Below, in pieces: positions 8,294 through 18,237 of a stretch of DNA of 64,000 nucleotides. Within the stretch, counting starts at the first letter, position 1, and each line of letters starts with the position of its first letter. This DNA comes from Commensalibacter melissae (GTDB lineage Bacteria; Pseudomonadota; Alphaproteobacteria; Acetobacterales; Acetobacteraceae): assembly GCF_009734185.1 (NCBI RefSeq), contig NZ_CP046393.1, positions 62,001 to 126,000 on the forward strand, given 5' to 3'. The position numbers were made by a program, and so were the translations under genes. The notes beneath the pieces were generated by a model that was not told the DNA's origin, did no database searches, and saw nothing but the letters and a program-made list of their open reading frames with translations.

Positions 8294-9742
8294 TTATAGC
8301 CAACTTATAATTTTTCCAACATTTTGTATATGAATTTTAGATTGTTCTTTTTTGGATAAAAGATTATATGCCAAGATAAAATCTGCATAGGTTATATCTT
8401 CACTATTTTGATATAAGTAATTATAAAAACTGTATAGATCATGTACAGAATCAGGTGAAACATTGAAATTAATTTCTAAATCCTTTGATTTCAGTTGAAG
8501 GTATTCCCATTCCTTACAAATGTTTCTGTTGGCGTCTACATCTCCAAAAAAACCTGATTCAGGATTTAATGACATAAATTTTTTAGAATAAGGTGTTTGT
8601 AATGAGTAATATGGTGTATCATTAACTGGTTGAATTGAAAATTGATAGGTAGAGGAAAATTTATTTAAAAATTTAATAATGAAAGGAATAGTGGATATAG
8701 AATTACTTTCTTTATAAAATAGATAAATCAAATTTGGTTTATGATTATATATAATACCGTATATTGGTATCATATTTTGAATATCTTCAAAATTAAATAA
8801 ATATCCTTCTCGCATATGTAAAGCTAGATACCGTTCTTTTGTTGAGCAAAGGCTAAAACAACTTGTTTGTTTGTTGTTGGATTTTTTCTTGTTAAAAGAT
8901 CCCGTAATTTCAAATATATAACGATATACACATTCTTGTTTAAGAGTTACTAATATTTCGTTGGCTTTTTTTATAAAATCTTTTCTTTCCTGATGTTCTA
9001 TATCATTTCTATTGAAATGTTTCCATCGACCTTCTGAATTTATTAAATCTGTATTTAAACGATTTTGAATTCTAATTATATAGTCTTCCATTGATCGATT
9101 AATATAATGGTTGATGCATGCATTATTCCAAATAACAGTATCACTATCCGCACGTTTATCTTGAATAGATTCTCCATATGCATTTGCATAATTTTGTGGG
9201 ACTGTTTTAAAATGATGGGGATTTGTATATTCAAATGAATAATCTTTAGGCCTTATAAAACATTTTGTTAATAATGTATCAGAAAAGTTTTTATCACAGT
9301 GCTTAGTATAAGCTTCGTAAGTAGGAATCTTGCTTTTTAAAACTCTGTCAGAGTTTCCATAAATTCTCCAATTTAAAGAAACACCATTATAGTTTGAAAA
9401 TTTTTCAAGAAAATCCTGTATAGATAGGTCGTGTTCTAGTGATACATATTCATCGGCATCTAAAAATCCAATCCAGTCATATTCTTGATCCAATGCTTTT
9501 CGACAAGCGTCTTCGAATGCATTAGCTTGTCGATCATAAAAATAAGGCATATTAGCAGGATTTGTTAGTTCAATTTCAATGTTATATATATTAGAAACAG
9601 TTTTTAATATTTCATAAGTGCCATCTGTTGAATGATCATCATAAATAAAAAATTTATCGATACCGATAGCAAGATGCCAAGAAATCCATGATAAAATGTT
9701 TGGATTTTCATTTTTAAGAAATAAAGCGAGACAAATTTTCAT
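8294..9742 (-). CDS. Glycosyltransferase family 2/92-like protein
   Basis: A 482-residue protein with an N-terminal GT-A domain of the Glyco_tranf_2_4/GT92-like type. It begins with CLALFLKNENPNILSWISWHL, then IDKFFIYDDHSTDGTYEIL (about residues 28-46), and has the metal-binding DxD as WIGFLDADEYVS near residue 95. Such enzymes add sugars to cell-surface polysaccharides or proteins; donor and acceptor are unknown. The second half (from about residue 280) is not recognised and is rich in Asn, Tyr, Ser and Lys. The gene is visibly more AT-rich than its neighbours and has no partner genes for polysaccharide synthesis nearby, which suggests acquisition by transfer. Starts at the ATG at 9742. Confidence 0.78.
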   Translation of the reverse strand: MKICLALFLKNENPNILSWISWHLAIGIDKFFIYDDHSTDGTYEILKTVSNIYNIEIELTNPANMPYFYDRQANAFEDACRKALDQEYDWIGFLDADEYVSLEHDLSIQDFLEKFSNYNGVSLNWRIYGNSDRVLKSKIPTYEAYTKHCDKNFSDTLLTKCFIRPKDYSFEYTNPHHFKTVPQNYANAYGESIQDKRADSDTVIWNNACINHYINRSMEDYIIRIQNRLNTDLINSEGRWKHFNRNDIEHQERKDFIKKANEILVTLKQECVYRYIFEITGSFNKKKSNNKQTSCFSLCSTKERYLALHMREGYLFNFEDIQNMIPIYGIIYNHKPNLIYLFYKESNSISTIPFIIKFLNKFSSTYQFSIQPVNDTPYYSLQTPYSKKFMSLNPESGFFGDVDANRNICKEWEYLQLKSKDLEINFNVSPDSVHDLYSFYNYLYQNSEDITYADFILAYNLLSKKEQSKIHIQNVGKIISWL

Positions 9743-9854
9743 ATTTAAATAACTTCTTTTAGAAAAATAAAAATAATACTATAATAATATCAAAAAATTA
9801 ATTATTTTTTTAAATTTTTCTTAATGTTAAGTTATTAATATTTATGTATATTGT

Positions 9855-12293
9855 CTATTTGTCACCCTTTTCTGAGGAAGATTTGTTATTGGATAACTGA
9901 TTTATATTATTTAGATATTCAGATAAGATGTTATTTCTTACTGCATCTGTATTTGCCAGATAATTTGTATAACAAACAATGGTCATGACTAAAGAGCTTT
10001 CTGTAATGTTATCAACCCATATATAGGGTTTCGGATCATCTAGAACATCTTTTTGTTTTTCCATGATTTTCATGATTAACGTGCGTGCTTGATCCAATTG
10101 TTGAATGGTAATTACAGGTAATTTAAATGAAACCAGACCCATATGACGTCCACGGGTGGCATTCTGAACAGAAGATGTGATAATTTGTGAATTTGGAACA
10201 ATTAGGGTTGAAAAATCTGACAAACGAATTTCGGTAGCTCTTACTTTGATGCTCATTACCACTCCTTTAACACCATTTATGATAACCGTATCCCCTATGC
10301 GGACGGGTCTTTCAGCGAGAAGGATAAGACCGGAAACAAAATTCTGGACAATGGCTTGTAAACCGAAACCAATACCGACAGAAAGAGCGCTGACAATCCA
10401 GGTAATGTTTTGAGTTGTTACCCCAAGGATGGATAAATCAATAATGGCGACAACGACCCAACAGCAATAATTGAAAATTGTATCAATTGAATTACAGGTT
10501 GCATTATCCAGACTGGTTTTTGGGAAGAAGTTTTTATTTAACCAGTTTCTGACAATTCTTATACAATATATACCAATGAAAAATACCAAGATTGCCTCGG
10601 CGATTGTTGAAAAGGAAAATGTAAAGTTACCTATTTTTTGGTTGGTTAGGGTGGTTGTTAAATGTTGGATGAAGACGACCAGATCAAAATTGCCGGGGGA
10701 AATAATGGAAACAATTGTCAGAATGACAGTTGTTAGTGTGATGACACCGGTAATGATGGTTGATAATTGTTCCATGCTTTGAGGTTTTATGCCTAAAAGT
10801 TGTATTTTTTTACCCAGCCAGCGATCCGGATCAAAGATGAGGTTTGTTATATCATTCAAAAGTATTCTTAAAAGACTTAAAGTACTGAAAACCAGAATTA
10901 CCCAATTAAGCCATACACACATTGAATAACCCAAATGGATGTATCCTGTTAGGATGGCAACAATAGAGATGATACAGAATAATGGGAGCCCGATTGCAAC
11001 GATAAGAAGTGTGATATCCGGACTTTGATTATTTTGTGCTGAATGAAGTTTGATTCTTTTCTGACCTACTTCGCGAAGCTTTATGGGAATGGATAAAAAA
11101 AGGATTGAGGCGACACAGGCAAAAAAACCATTGCATAATTGCTGTGCTATAATACTTACACCACTAACATTATTGATATAACGGACAATTCCAAGAAGCA
11201 GGATAATGGCCATATAAATATTGGGTAGAATATTGATTGAATGCGCAACTTCATCACCAATGGGCAATAACCGCCATTGTGGATTTTTTACAGCAAGAAA
11301 ACCTCGATAAAGTCCAAAGATGAAACCGCAAAAATAAAGTTGGTGAATTATGTTTTGTGCAAAAGCATAGGCTTGTGGGCTGATCGTATTGTGGTTATTA
11401 ATGGTTACCAAAATGAGTGTGGCAGATAATCCTGCGGTAAGAGAGGCTATTATTGCTGAACACAGCGTCATTAAACTGCGTCTAAGACGTGTGGGGGGAA
11501 TGAATTTTTCTGTGAACTGTACCAGTCCTTTTTCAATAAGAGGACGTAGGATGAAAATTAACAGAATAGCGCCAAGAAAACCTGCAAGCATTGTAAGACG
11601 GCTTCCCCAGCCATCTTGCCATGTTTTGGTGAATAAACTGCCAAAATCAGAATATAGTTTATTTATGCGGGAACTGTCATCATCGTAATGAATGGCAATT
11701 TCATGCCAAAAATTATAACCTAGGGGGGAGGATATGCGGGTAAATAACTGCACCTGTTGAATCTTGGATAAAGCCTGCTGAATTTGTGCAACCTGACTAT
11801 TGGCTTCCAAGGATATGATTGTTGCCTGCTGAATTTTTGCGCTAAGATCATTTCTATTTTGAATAAAGGATTTTTGTCGATCATTTAAATTTTTAATATC
11901 ATCTTTATTTTTATCACTTCCTGTATTTTGGATAACGTTATCCAGTAGCTTTAAAGCCTGATTATATCCCTTCAGACGAGGGGTCAAATCAGTTACAATC
12001 ACATCGGCCGAGGTGGATATCGATCGTGCTTGATTCAGCAGATTTTTGAATTGTGTAAAATCTTCAGAATGCTGAAGGTTTTGTAAGCTTTTATTAATAT
12101 TTCCCAATTGTTTTATAAGCTTATTTAAAATTGGTTGAGTTGTTGTATCGGGAATATTGAGAAAAACAGGTGTATTTGAAGGGGTTGATGAGGAAATAAG
12201 AGAGTTGGCTGCTTCTTGCGCGTGGGTATTTTGTATAGATATTATTCCAAAGGAAAGGAAAAGATTAAATAATAGGTATTGCACTATTTTCAT
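9855..12293 (-). CDS. Mechanosensitive ion channel family protein with DUF3772-type N-terminus
   Basis: An 812-residue MscS-superfamily inner-membrane channel. A signal peptide (about residues 1-25, ending THAQEA) leads to a large periplasmic region, about residues 30-220, mostly helical and Gln/Asn/Leu-rich as in DUF3772 proteins. About ten membrane helices follow, then the pore-lining and cytoplasmic MscS domain near residue 650-800: GIGFGLQAIVQNFVSG, RPVRIGDTVIINGVKG and LIVPNSQIITSSVQN. These long channels release solutes on hypo-osmotic shock. A GGAG ribosome site lies 8 bases before the ATG. It is a single gene divergent from the yigZ-like gene. Confidence 0.88.
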   Translation of the reverse strand: MKIVQYLLFNLFLSFGIISIQNTHAQEAANSLISSSTPSNTPVFLNIPDTTTQPILNKLIKQLGNINKSLQNLQHSEDFTQFKNLLNQARSISTSADVIVTDLTPRLKGYNQALKLLDNVIQNTGSDKNKDDIKNLNDRQKSFIQNRNDLSAKIQQATIISLEANSQVAQIQQALSKIQQVQLFTRISSPLGYNFWHEIAIHYDDDSSRINKLYSDFGSLFTKTWQDGWGSRLTMLAGFLGAILLIFILRPLIEKGLVQFTEKFIPPTRLRRSLMTLCSAIIASLTAGLSATLILVTINNHNTISPQAYAFAQNIIHQLYFCGFIFGLYRGFLAVKNPQWRLLPIGDEVAHSINILPNIYMAIILLLGIVRYINNVSGVSIIAQQLCNGFFACVASILFLSIPIKLREVGQKRIKLHSAQNNQSPDITLLIVAIGLPLFCIISIVAILTGYIHLGYSMCVWLNWVILVFSTLSLLRILLNDITNLIFDPDRWLGKKIQLLGIKPQSMEQLSTIITGVITLTTVILTIVSIISPGNFDLVVFIQHLTTTLTNQKIGNFTFSFSTIAEAILVFFIGIYCIRIVRNWLNKNFFPKTSLDNATCNSIDTIFNYCCWVVVAIIDLSILGVTTQNITWIVSALSVGIGFGLQAIVQNFVSGLILLAERPVRIGDTVIINGVKGVVMSIKVRATEIRLSDFSTLIVPNSQIITSSVQNATRGRHMGLVSFKLPVITIQQLDQARTLIMKIMEKQKDVLDDPKPYIWVDNITESSLVMTIVCYTNYLANTDAVRNNILSEYLNNINQLSNNKSSSEKGDK

Positions 12294-12499
12294 AGAAGCA
12301 GCTCCAAGTTTAAAGGCAAATTTGTTTTATTTTATAACGACTTGGTAAAGTAAACTATAAAAATATGTAAAAATATTGTTTTTTTGTACGAAATAAGGCG
12401 AAAATGATTTTTTTGGAATGAATTATATGGGAATTGTTAGTAAAATGTATTCTCAAACATTGCTTTATTACAATAAAAACATAATTTCTGAATGAATTA

Positions 12500-13102
12500 A
12501 TGATAGCAAACAATCTGATTTATACGTTAACCGCCCCTTATCAGTTTCAGCAAGAAATTCGAAAAAGTATATTTTTGGCACATGCTGTGCCCGTCTATAC
12601 AGAAATGCAGGTTGGAGAATGGTTGCAACGATTAAAAATACCAGAGGCAACACATAATTGCTGGGCTTATCGTATAGGACAAAATTATAAAAGCAATGAT
12701 GATGGTGAACCTTCCGGAACAGCAGGGCGACCCATTTTACAAGTTATAGAAAGACAGAATTTTGATTGTACACTAGTAATAGTTATTCGATGGTTTGGCG
12801 GTATTAAGCTAGGCGCAGGCGGTCTTATTCGGGCCTATAGTGGAACTGCGGCTGAATGTTTACGTCAGTCTTCCTCCAAATTATATATTCCTAAAAAAGA
12901 AATCATAATTGTCTGTTCTTTTTCAGATTATGCTTTGGTAAAAGCCCGTATTGGAGAATATCAAGCAGAAATTGCCATGGAAAATTTTGAATCCATGGAT
13001 GTGGAGTGTCATCTTGTCGTACCTGAAGAACAGTATTTGGCTTTGAAGCAGCGTTTACTTGATCTGACAAGGGGACAGATATTGATAGAGGATATTATAT
13101 AG
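12500..13102 (+). CDS. YigZ/IMPACT family protein
   Basis: A 200-residue protein of the YigZ (UPF0029, IMPACT N-terminal) family. The signature is complete: the HNCWAYRIG segment, SNDDGEPSGTAGRP and the VIRWFGGIKLGAGGLIRAY block (about residues 95-113). The C-terminal DUF1949-like ferredoxin-fold part is present. Bacterial members bind nucleic acids or nucleotides, but no catalytic role is established. It converges on tldD, with a hairpin at 13143-13167 between them. Confidence 0.88.
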   Translation: MIANNLIYTLTAPYQFQQEIRKSIFLAHAVPVYTEMQVGEWLQRLKIPEATHNCWAYRIGQNYKSNDDGEPSGTAGRPILQVIERQNFDCTLVIVIRWFGGIKLGAGGLIRAYSGTAAECLRQSSSKLYIPKKEIIIVCSFSDYALVKARIGEYQAEIAMENFESMDVECHLVVPEEQYLALKQRLLDLTRGQILIEDII

Positions 13103-13142
13103 TTAAAGATCGGTGATAAAATACAGGAGGAGAGATGATTTC

Positions 13143-13167
13143 CTGATCCTTGGGGTATAAGGATCAG
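13143..13167. terminator. Hairpin between convergent yigZ-like gene and tldD
   Basis: Perfect 9-bp arms CTGATCCTT and AAGGATCAG around a 7-base loop in the 86-base convergent gap. No long T tract follows on either strand, so it is a plausible but not classical bidirectional terminator. Confidence 0.5.
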
Positions 13168-13188
13168 TTACGTTTGTATTGACAAAAA

Positions 13189-14640
13189 TTAGAAATCTGT
13201 TCCCCCGACGGTCAGGCCGGAAAGTTTAAGGGATGGCTGTCCAACTCCAACCGGTACGCCTTGACCAGCCTTGCCGCAAGTTCCCACCCCTTTATCTAAT
13301 TCAACTTCATTGCCAATCATTGTGATTTTGGTAAGGGCATCTGGACCATTTCCAATCAGGGTGGCCCCTTTAACTGGATGGGTGACCTTTCCATTTTCTA
13401 TCAGATACGCCTCTGAAGTAGAGAAGACAAATTTACCAGAGGTAATATCAACCTGACCACCGCCAAAATTGACAGCGTAAAGACCTTTTTTGGTGCTTTT
13501 AATCATATCGTCCAACGTATCTTTTCCAGCCAGCATAAATGTATTGGTCATACGAGGAATTGGCGCACAGGCAAAAGATTCTCTACGTCCATTTCCCGTT
13601 GATGGTTTATTCATCAGACGGGCGTTCAAACGGTCATAAAGTAATCCTGTCAAAATGCCATCCTCGATCAGGTTTGTCCGTTGAGTTGGAGTTCCCTCAT
13701 CATCAATATTAAGACTTCCCCGTCGTTCAGAGAGGGTGCCGTCATCAACGACATTAACCCCTGGAGCTGCAATTCTTTTACCCATTAAACCGGCAAAAGC
13801 AGAGGTTCCCTTGCGATTGAAATCACCTTCTAATCCGTGGCCGATAGCCTCATGTAACAAAATACCAGGCCATCCAGACCCGAGAACGACATCCATTTCA
13901 CCGGCAGGTGCAGATTTACTTTCCTGATTGATTAGGGATTGATGCAAGGCTTCATGAACAGCATTTTTCCAAATATTTTCCTGTGTAATATGATCATAAC
14001 CATAGCGTCCACCACACCCATAGGAACCTATTTCTCGACGTCCATTTTTTTCTGTTATGATGGTAACATTAAGTCGAACCAGAGGACGGATGTCAGCAAC
14101 ACGGAACTGACTGGTCCGGATAATTTGAATGGCCTGCCATTCTGCCGATAGGGATGCGCTTACCTGAACGACATGAGGACTTTTTGAACGGGCATAAGCA
14201 TCAATTTCATGAAGCAAATGAGCCCGATCGGCAAATTTACCTTGATGAAGTGGGTTGTCAGGGTGATAAAGCTGATGATTGGTCAGGACAGGTTTATCAC
14301 TGATTATAGATTCATGATCTGATTTCAATTGGCTAACAGTTTCACTGGCACGTTTTAAGGCTTTATCACTTAATTCATTGGAAAAAGCAAATCCTGTTTG
14401 AGTATCCAAGACTGATCGTAGGCCAAATCCAGAAGTGATATCTGTTGTCGCGGTTCGAATGGTTCCATCATCAATACTTATCATTTCACTTTCACGATAT
14501 TCAAGAAATAGTTCTCCATCATCCATGGAAGAAAGGGTCTGATGAATGGATTTTTCTGTCTTATCCCGATCCAGCTGGGTTTTCTGTGGATTAAAAAATA
14601 TAGAATCTGTCAGGGTCAAGGCATTGATGGGATCAGTCAT
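13189..14640 (-). CDS. tldD: Metalloprotease TldD
   Basis: A 483-residue TldD of the TldD/PmbA (TldE) zinc metalloprotease pair, which degrades unfolded peptides and trims modified peptides such as microcins. The zinc-binding helix is LLHEAIGHGLEGDF (HExxxH), followed by the conserved GTSAFAG, DDGTLSERRGSLNIDDEGTP and GNGRRESFACAPIPRM segments. Length is typical. The obligate partner TldE/PmbA is not in the window and must be elsewhere. Its start at ATG 14640 gives the standard N-terminus. The ctaA gene lies 40 bases upstream on the same strand, so the two may be cotranscribed. Confidence 0.95.
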   Translation of the reverse strand: MTDPINALTLTDSIFFNPQKTQLDRDKTEKSIHQTLSSMDDGELFLEYRESEMISIDDGTIRTATTDITSGFGLRSVLDTQTGFAFSNELSDKALKRASETVSQLKSDHESIISDKPVLTNHQLYHPDNPLHQGKFADRAHLLHEIDAYARSKSPHVVQVSASLSAEWQAIQIIRTSQFRVADIRPLVRLNVTIITEKNGRREIGSYGCGGRYGYDHITQENIWKNAVHEALHQSLINQESKSAPAGEMDVVLGSGWPGILLHEAIGHGLEGDFNRKGTSAFAGLMGKRIAAPGVNVVDDGTLSERRGSLNIDDEGTPTQRTNLIEDGILTGLLYDRLNARLMNKPSTGNGRRESFACAPIPRMTNTFMLAGKDTLDDMIKSTKKGLYAVNFGGGQVDITSGKFVFSTSEAYLIENGKVTHPVKGATLIGNGPDALTKITMIGNEVELDKGVGTCGKAGQGVPVGVGQPSLKLSGLTVGGTDF

Positions 14641-14680
14641 AAATAATAGCTTTCAAGAGGATCAAAATAAAAAATGTTAG

Positions 14681-15721
14681 TTATGATAATGATTTATTTT
14701 TACGCATATGATGTAGGGCAATCGTAACTGTTGTCAATAAAACGATTGCAAAGGCTTGATGAACGGTGCCTGCCCAGACAGGAACAACAAGCAATAATGT
14801 TGTAACCCCCAGGGCGTATTGGATAAGGACAGCCCATCCCATTGCCATAAAGCTGTCCTTGGTCGCCTTGTCCAATGAGGATTTCAGACCTGTCATAACG
14901 GTTATTAGAATCATTATGCCCGTAAATGTTGCCAGGAGCCTATGATTGAATTGAATGGTTGAAATATTTTCAAACCAGTTTAGCCAGAAAGGGGATAGTC
15001 TATTATAATCAGCAGGAATCAGGTGGCCGTTCATTAGGGGAAAACTGTTAAAGGAATGACCCGCATGGGTTCCTGCAGTAAAACCACCGGCAACAATGGT
15101 GACTAGCAATAAAATGAAATCTGTTTTCAATAAGGTTTTAATAAATTTTATGGCTGGATTTTGGGTCAGTGGATTGGGAACAGGGTGGCGTAATGAAAGG
15201 GCTGTCCATAAAATAGCGATATAGAGAATAATGGCGCAGGCTAGATGCAAAACGAGACGGACCGGTTCAACCGCGGTACTGTTTGCTCTGAATCCAGAAT
15301 GAACCATGAACCAGCCAATACCGCCCTGTAATCCACCGAGAATAAAAAAAATGAACAGGCGCAGAGCCAGTTGTTTTGTGATCATTTTTTTATAAATAAA
15401 CCAGATTAAGGGTAAAATGAGAACCAGACCTATTAATCTTCCCAGAAAACGATGGCTCCATTCAGCCCAGAAAATCTGTTTAAATCCATCCAGTCCAAAC
15501 CCATTGTTAAGAATTTGATATTGTGGAATGGTTTTATAAAGATCGAATTCCCGAACCCATTCTGCGTGGCTTAGAGGGGGGATGATACCAGTGATTGGAC
15601 GCCAATCCATGATGGACAGACCGGAACCCGTTAGTCGTGTATATCCCCCAAGGGCTATCATGCAAAGAAGCATAAAGCAGATGAGGAACAGCCACGTTGA
15701 AATTGATTTATTGTTTTGCAT
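14681..15721 (-). CDS. ctaA: Heme A synthase (COX15/CtaA)
   Basis: A 346-residue membrane protein of the alphaproteobacterial COX15/CtaA class, oxidising the C8 methyl of heme O to the formyl group of heme A. About eight helices are visible. Conserved features include [18 protein letters not shown] near the N-terminus, the heme-ligand His in [18 protein letters not shown] and LHLACA, and late [13 protein letters not shown] and VHQAFA. Heme A serves aa3- or ba3-type terminal oxidases; no oxidase genes lie in the window. In acetic acid bacteria heme A is known from the ba-type (cytochrome a1) ubiquinol oxidase. It is upstream of tldD on the same strand. Confidence 0.93.
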   Translation of the reverse strand: MQNNKSISTWLFLICFMLLCMIALGGYTRLTGSGLSIMDWRPITGIIPPLSHAEWVREFDLYKTIPQYQILNNGFGLDGFKQIFWAEWSHRFLGRLIGLVLILPLIWFIYKKMITKQLALRLFIFFILGGLQGGIGWFMVHSGFRANSTAVEPVRLVLHLACAIILYIAILWTALSLRHPVPNPLTQNPAIKFIKTLLKTDFILLLVTIVAGGFTAGTHAGHSFNSFPLMNGHLIPADYNRLSPFWLNWFENISTIQFNHRLLATFTGIMILITVMTGLKSSLDKATKDSFMAMGWAVLIQYALGVTTLLLVVPVWAGTVHQAFAIVLLTTVTIALHHMRKNKSLS

Positions 15722-15852
15722 GAGTAAAGAGATTCTAAATAAATGATAAAGGGTATCGTTTTAAAGAAAAGTGAGATATTGTGTTTTTTTTAGTCCTATA
15801 AGAAGGTTTTTGCAAGTCAAGCCTTTCATAAGGTCAATAATTTAGTTGTGTT

Positions 15853-16548
15853 ATGAAAAGAAATAAAAATTTAACTCAATACAAAACACTAATTGGTCAA
15901 GTAATAAAACCATTATGTATGGTTTTTGGAATTGTTATTGTTCTTTTACTTGCTCGTTATTTTCACGGCTTTGATTTGTTTTTAAATGATCATACGTTAT
16001 TAAGGCGTGGGATAAAAGGTCCCCTGATTTTCTTATCCATTGCCATCATTATGTGCATGGTCGGTTTTCCAAGACAGCTTGTCTGTCTGACGGCTGGGGT
16101 GGTATACGGTTTTTGGTTGGGTATTTTTTACGCCACGATTGCGACTGTCATAGGAGCGTTATTGGCCTATAACTGGGCCCGGTGGCTGGGACGTGAATGG
16201 GGGAAAAAATATCTTTCCCATGCAAAACTAAAAAAAATTCATCATTTTATTCAAACAAACCCTTTTCATACCGTTCTTATCTGCCGTTTGATGCCTGTGG
16301 GCTCTTCCGTTCTGTTGAATACCATGGCTGGTATAGTTGGTATTTCCGTTATGCCTTTTATCTGTGCCACTTTTCTGGGAAGCTTTCCACAAACGGTTGT
16401 TTTTGTTTTACTCGGCGGCGGAATTCGGATTGGCCATTTTGGGCAAATTACGTTAAGTTTACTTTTATTGACTGTTTCAATACTTGCTGGTTTGATTTTA
16501 ATGAAACGTTCTTTTAACAAAAAAGATGATTTATTATTGCCTGAATAA
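15853..16548 (+). CDS. TVP38/TMEM64 family membrane protein (VTT/DedA-like)
   Basis: A 231-residue inner-membrane protein with about five hydrophobic segments and the VTT (SNARE-associated) domain. Family marks are the GFPRQLVCLTAGVVYGFWLG segment (about residues 75-95), then GALLAYNWARWLGREWG and CRLMPVGSSVLLNTMAG. Members belong to the DedA/VTT superfamily linked to lipid scrambling and envelope homeostasis. Exact role unknown. It is followed 47 bases later by a GST gene with its own strong ribosome site. Confidence 0.82.
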   Translation: MKRNKNLTQYKTLIGQVIKPLCMVFGIVIVLLLARYFHGFDLFLNDHTLLRRGIKGPLIFLSIAIIMCMVGFPRQLVCLTAGVVYGFWLGIFYATIATVIGALLAYNWARWLGREWGKKYLSHAKLKKIHHFIQTNPFHTVLICRLMPVGSSVLLNTMAGIVGISVMPFICATFLGSFPQTVVFVLLGGGIRIGHFGQITLSLLLLTVSILAGLILMKRSFNKKDDLLLPE

Positions 16549-16595
16549 TTATAAAATCATTATAATTTCCTTAGGATATTTCAAGGAGGCTATTG

Positions 16596-17219
16596 ATGTT
16601 AAAGCTTTATACAATTCCAGGCGCTTGTTCAACAGGATGTCATATTGCCCTATATTGGTGCAAAGCTGATTTTGACTTTGAAATTGTTGATCATGATGGT
16701 TTAAAAAAGGATGAATTTCTTAAATTGAATCCATCAGGTCAGGTGCCCGTATTGGTTGATGATCGGTTTGTGCTGACTGAAAATGTCGCCATCATGAATT
16801 ATATTGCGGATTCTTTTCCACAAGGGAAGCTGCTCGGAGATGGTAGTAAGCAACAAAGGGCAGTGGCTTTGCGTTGGTTGGCTTTTGTAAATTCCGATAT
16901 TCATCCTGTATTCGGTTTGATTTTTGGAGGACAACAAATCAGCGGCGATCAAAAAGTGATTGAAATCCTTGATACTGCCGCTCGTAAAAAACTTCATAAA
17001 TTATACGGTCAGGTTGATAAACAACTGGCGGAAAAGGAATGGATCGCGGGTTTCCGTAGTGTGGCAGATCCATATTTATTCATGACCTTGACCTGGGTTC
17101 AAAATCTAAAAATAGATATTTCGAGTTATAAGAATCTGTTGCAGTTTTATATGAGAATGCAAAAAGATGATGGGGTTCTTGCTGTTTTCAAGGCGGAAGG
17201 TATTCCGAATTTCATTTAA
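16596..17219 (+). CDS. Glutathione S-transferase family protein
   Basis: About 207 residues. The N-terminal thioredoxin-like domain starts LKLYTIPGACSTGCHIALYW and has the cis-Pro glutathione-binding region SGQVPVLVDD followed by LTENVAIMNYIAD. The C-terminal helical domain (about 90-207) follows. It resembles the beta-class-like bacterial GSTs (Cys/Ser near residue 10). The ATG at 16596 is the start: a consensus AAGGAGG lies 6 bases upstream, while the TTG one codon earlier is too close. Acts in detoxification or thiol transfer; the substrate is unknown. The convergent thiM gene follows, with a 15-bp hairpin in the gap. Confidence 0.88.
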   Translation: MLKLYTIPGACSTGCHIALYWCKADFDFEIVDHDGLKKDEFLKLNPSGQVPVLVDDRFVLTENVAIMNYIADSFPQGKLLGDGSKQQRAVALRWLAFVNSDIHPVFGLIFGGQQISGDQKVIEILDTAARKKLHKLYGQVDKQLAEKEWIAGFRSVADPYLFMTLTWVQNLKIDISSYKNLLQFYMRMQKDDGVLAVFKAEGIPNFI

Positions 17220-17233
17220 TGTCCAAATAAGGT

Positions 17234-17263
17234 ATGATGAAAATGAAATTTCATTTTCATCAT
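17234..17263. terminator. Perfect 15-bp inverted repeat between GST gene and thiM
   Basis: Left arm ATGATGAAAATGAAA is followed directly by its exact reverse complement, so a hairpin with a minimal loop can form. TTT follows on the plus strand. It fills the 65-base gap between convergent genes and probably ends transcription of the GST gene, perhaps of both genes. Confidence 0.6.
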
Positions 17264-17284
17264 TTTGGAAAATTATTTTATCCA

Positions 17285-18106
17285 TTATTTGACAAGATTA
17301 ATTTTTGCATATTTTATAATCTTTTCATCGTTCAATAGATAAAGCTCGTCAATTAATCCGATTTGCAGACTGCCGGGGGCGTTGATATGTTGCATAGCGA
17401 TATCGGCGGCAATGCCAATAAAAGCCATTGCCGCGGAACAAGCATATAGGGTGTTTTTTTCAACAGCCAGGCATGCTGCGGTGATGGCGGTTGCTGCACA
17501 ACCAGATCCTGTTACTTTGGTTAAGAGAGGGTGGCTGTTTCTTACGGAGACACTCTCTTTTCCGTTGGTGATATAATCTGTTTGGCCACTGATTGACACA
17601 GTGGTTTTATAAGATAAGGCCAGTTGTTTAGCGGCTTCCAGTGCATCATGAGAGGAATCAAGACTATCCACTCCATGGCCCTGTGTTCGAAGAGATGTAT
17701 TTTGATGATAATGGTAAAGACTGATAATTTCTGACGCATTTCCTCGAATGGCATTGGGGAAATTCTGTAAAAGACTGAGCGTTGTTTTAGCTCGATAAAG
17801 AGAGGCACTGATGCCCACCGGATCGAGTATCCATGGAATGTTTTGCTGGTATGCGGTACGACTGGCCAACTGCATGGAGCGTAATTGGGGTGTTGATAAA
17901 GTCCCGATATTGATAACCAGAGCGTTGGATTTTTGAACGAATTCCTCAACTTCCTCCTCCGCATTGGCCATGGCGGGTGATGCGCCAAGCCCAAGTAAAA
18001 TATTTGCGGTAAATTGGGTTGCAACCTGATTGGTTATATTGAGGATAAGTGGATTTTTTGCGCGTATGGCATGAAGAGTGGAAATTAGGATATTGGGTTC
18101 GATCAT
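17285..18106 (-). CDS. thiM: Hydroxyethylthiazole kinase
   Basis: Phosphorylates 4-methyl-5-(2-hydroxyethyl)thiazole in thiamine salvage. The 273 residues show the ribokinase-like ThiM pattern: PLILNITNQVATQFTANILL at the start, GASPAMANAEEEVEEF, NIGTLS, WILDPVGISAS, IRGNASEI and the phosphate-binding TKVTGSGCAATAI near the C-terminus. No thiE or thiD lies beside it and I see no thiamine-pyrophosphate riboswitch core upstream, so it stands alone here. It starts at ATG 18106, divergent from an SDR gene. Confidence 0.94.
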   Translation of the reverse strand: MIEPNILISTLHAIRAKNPLILNITNQVATQFTANILLGLGASPAMANAEEEVEEFVQKSNALVINIGTLSTPQLRSMQLASRTAYQQNIPWILDPVGISASLYRAKTTLSLLQNFPNAIRGNASEIISLYHYHQNTSLRTQGHGVDSLDSSHDALEAAKQLALSYKTTVSISGQTDYITNGKESVSVRNSHPLLTKVTGSGCAATAITAACLAVEKNTLYACSAAMAFIGIAADIAMQHINAPGSLQIGLIDELYLLNDEKIIKYAKINLVK

Positions 18107-18237
18107 GATAATACAAAGTTTTTGTTTTATAGGTTATGGTTTATGAATGGAGATTATAGACTATTTCGTTGCAAAAGATATCTGCCTTACGTAATCTAGA
18201 GATAATAATGTCTTTTAAAATTTGAGAGAATAATAAA

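Noticed and set aside
18107-18237. Thiamine-pyrophosphate riboswitch upstream of thiM
   Set aside because: No CUGAGA core or other conserved riboswitch segment seen in the leader.
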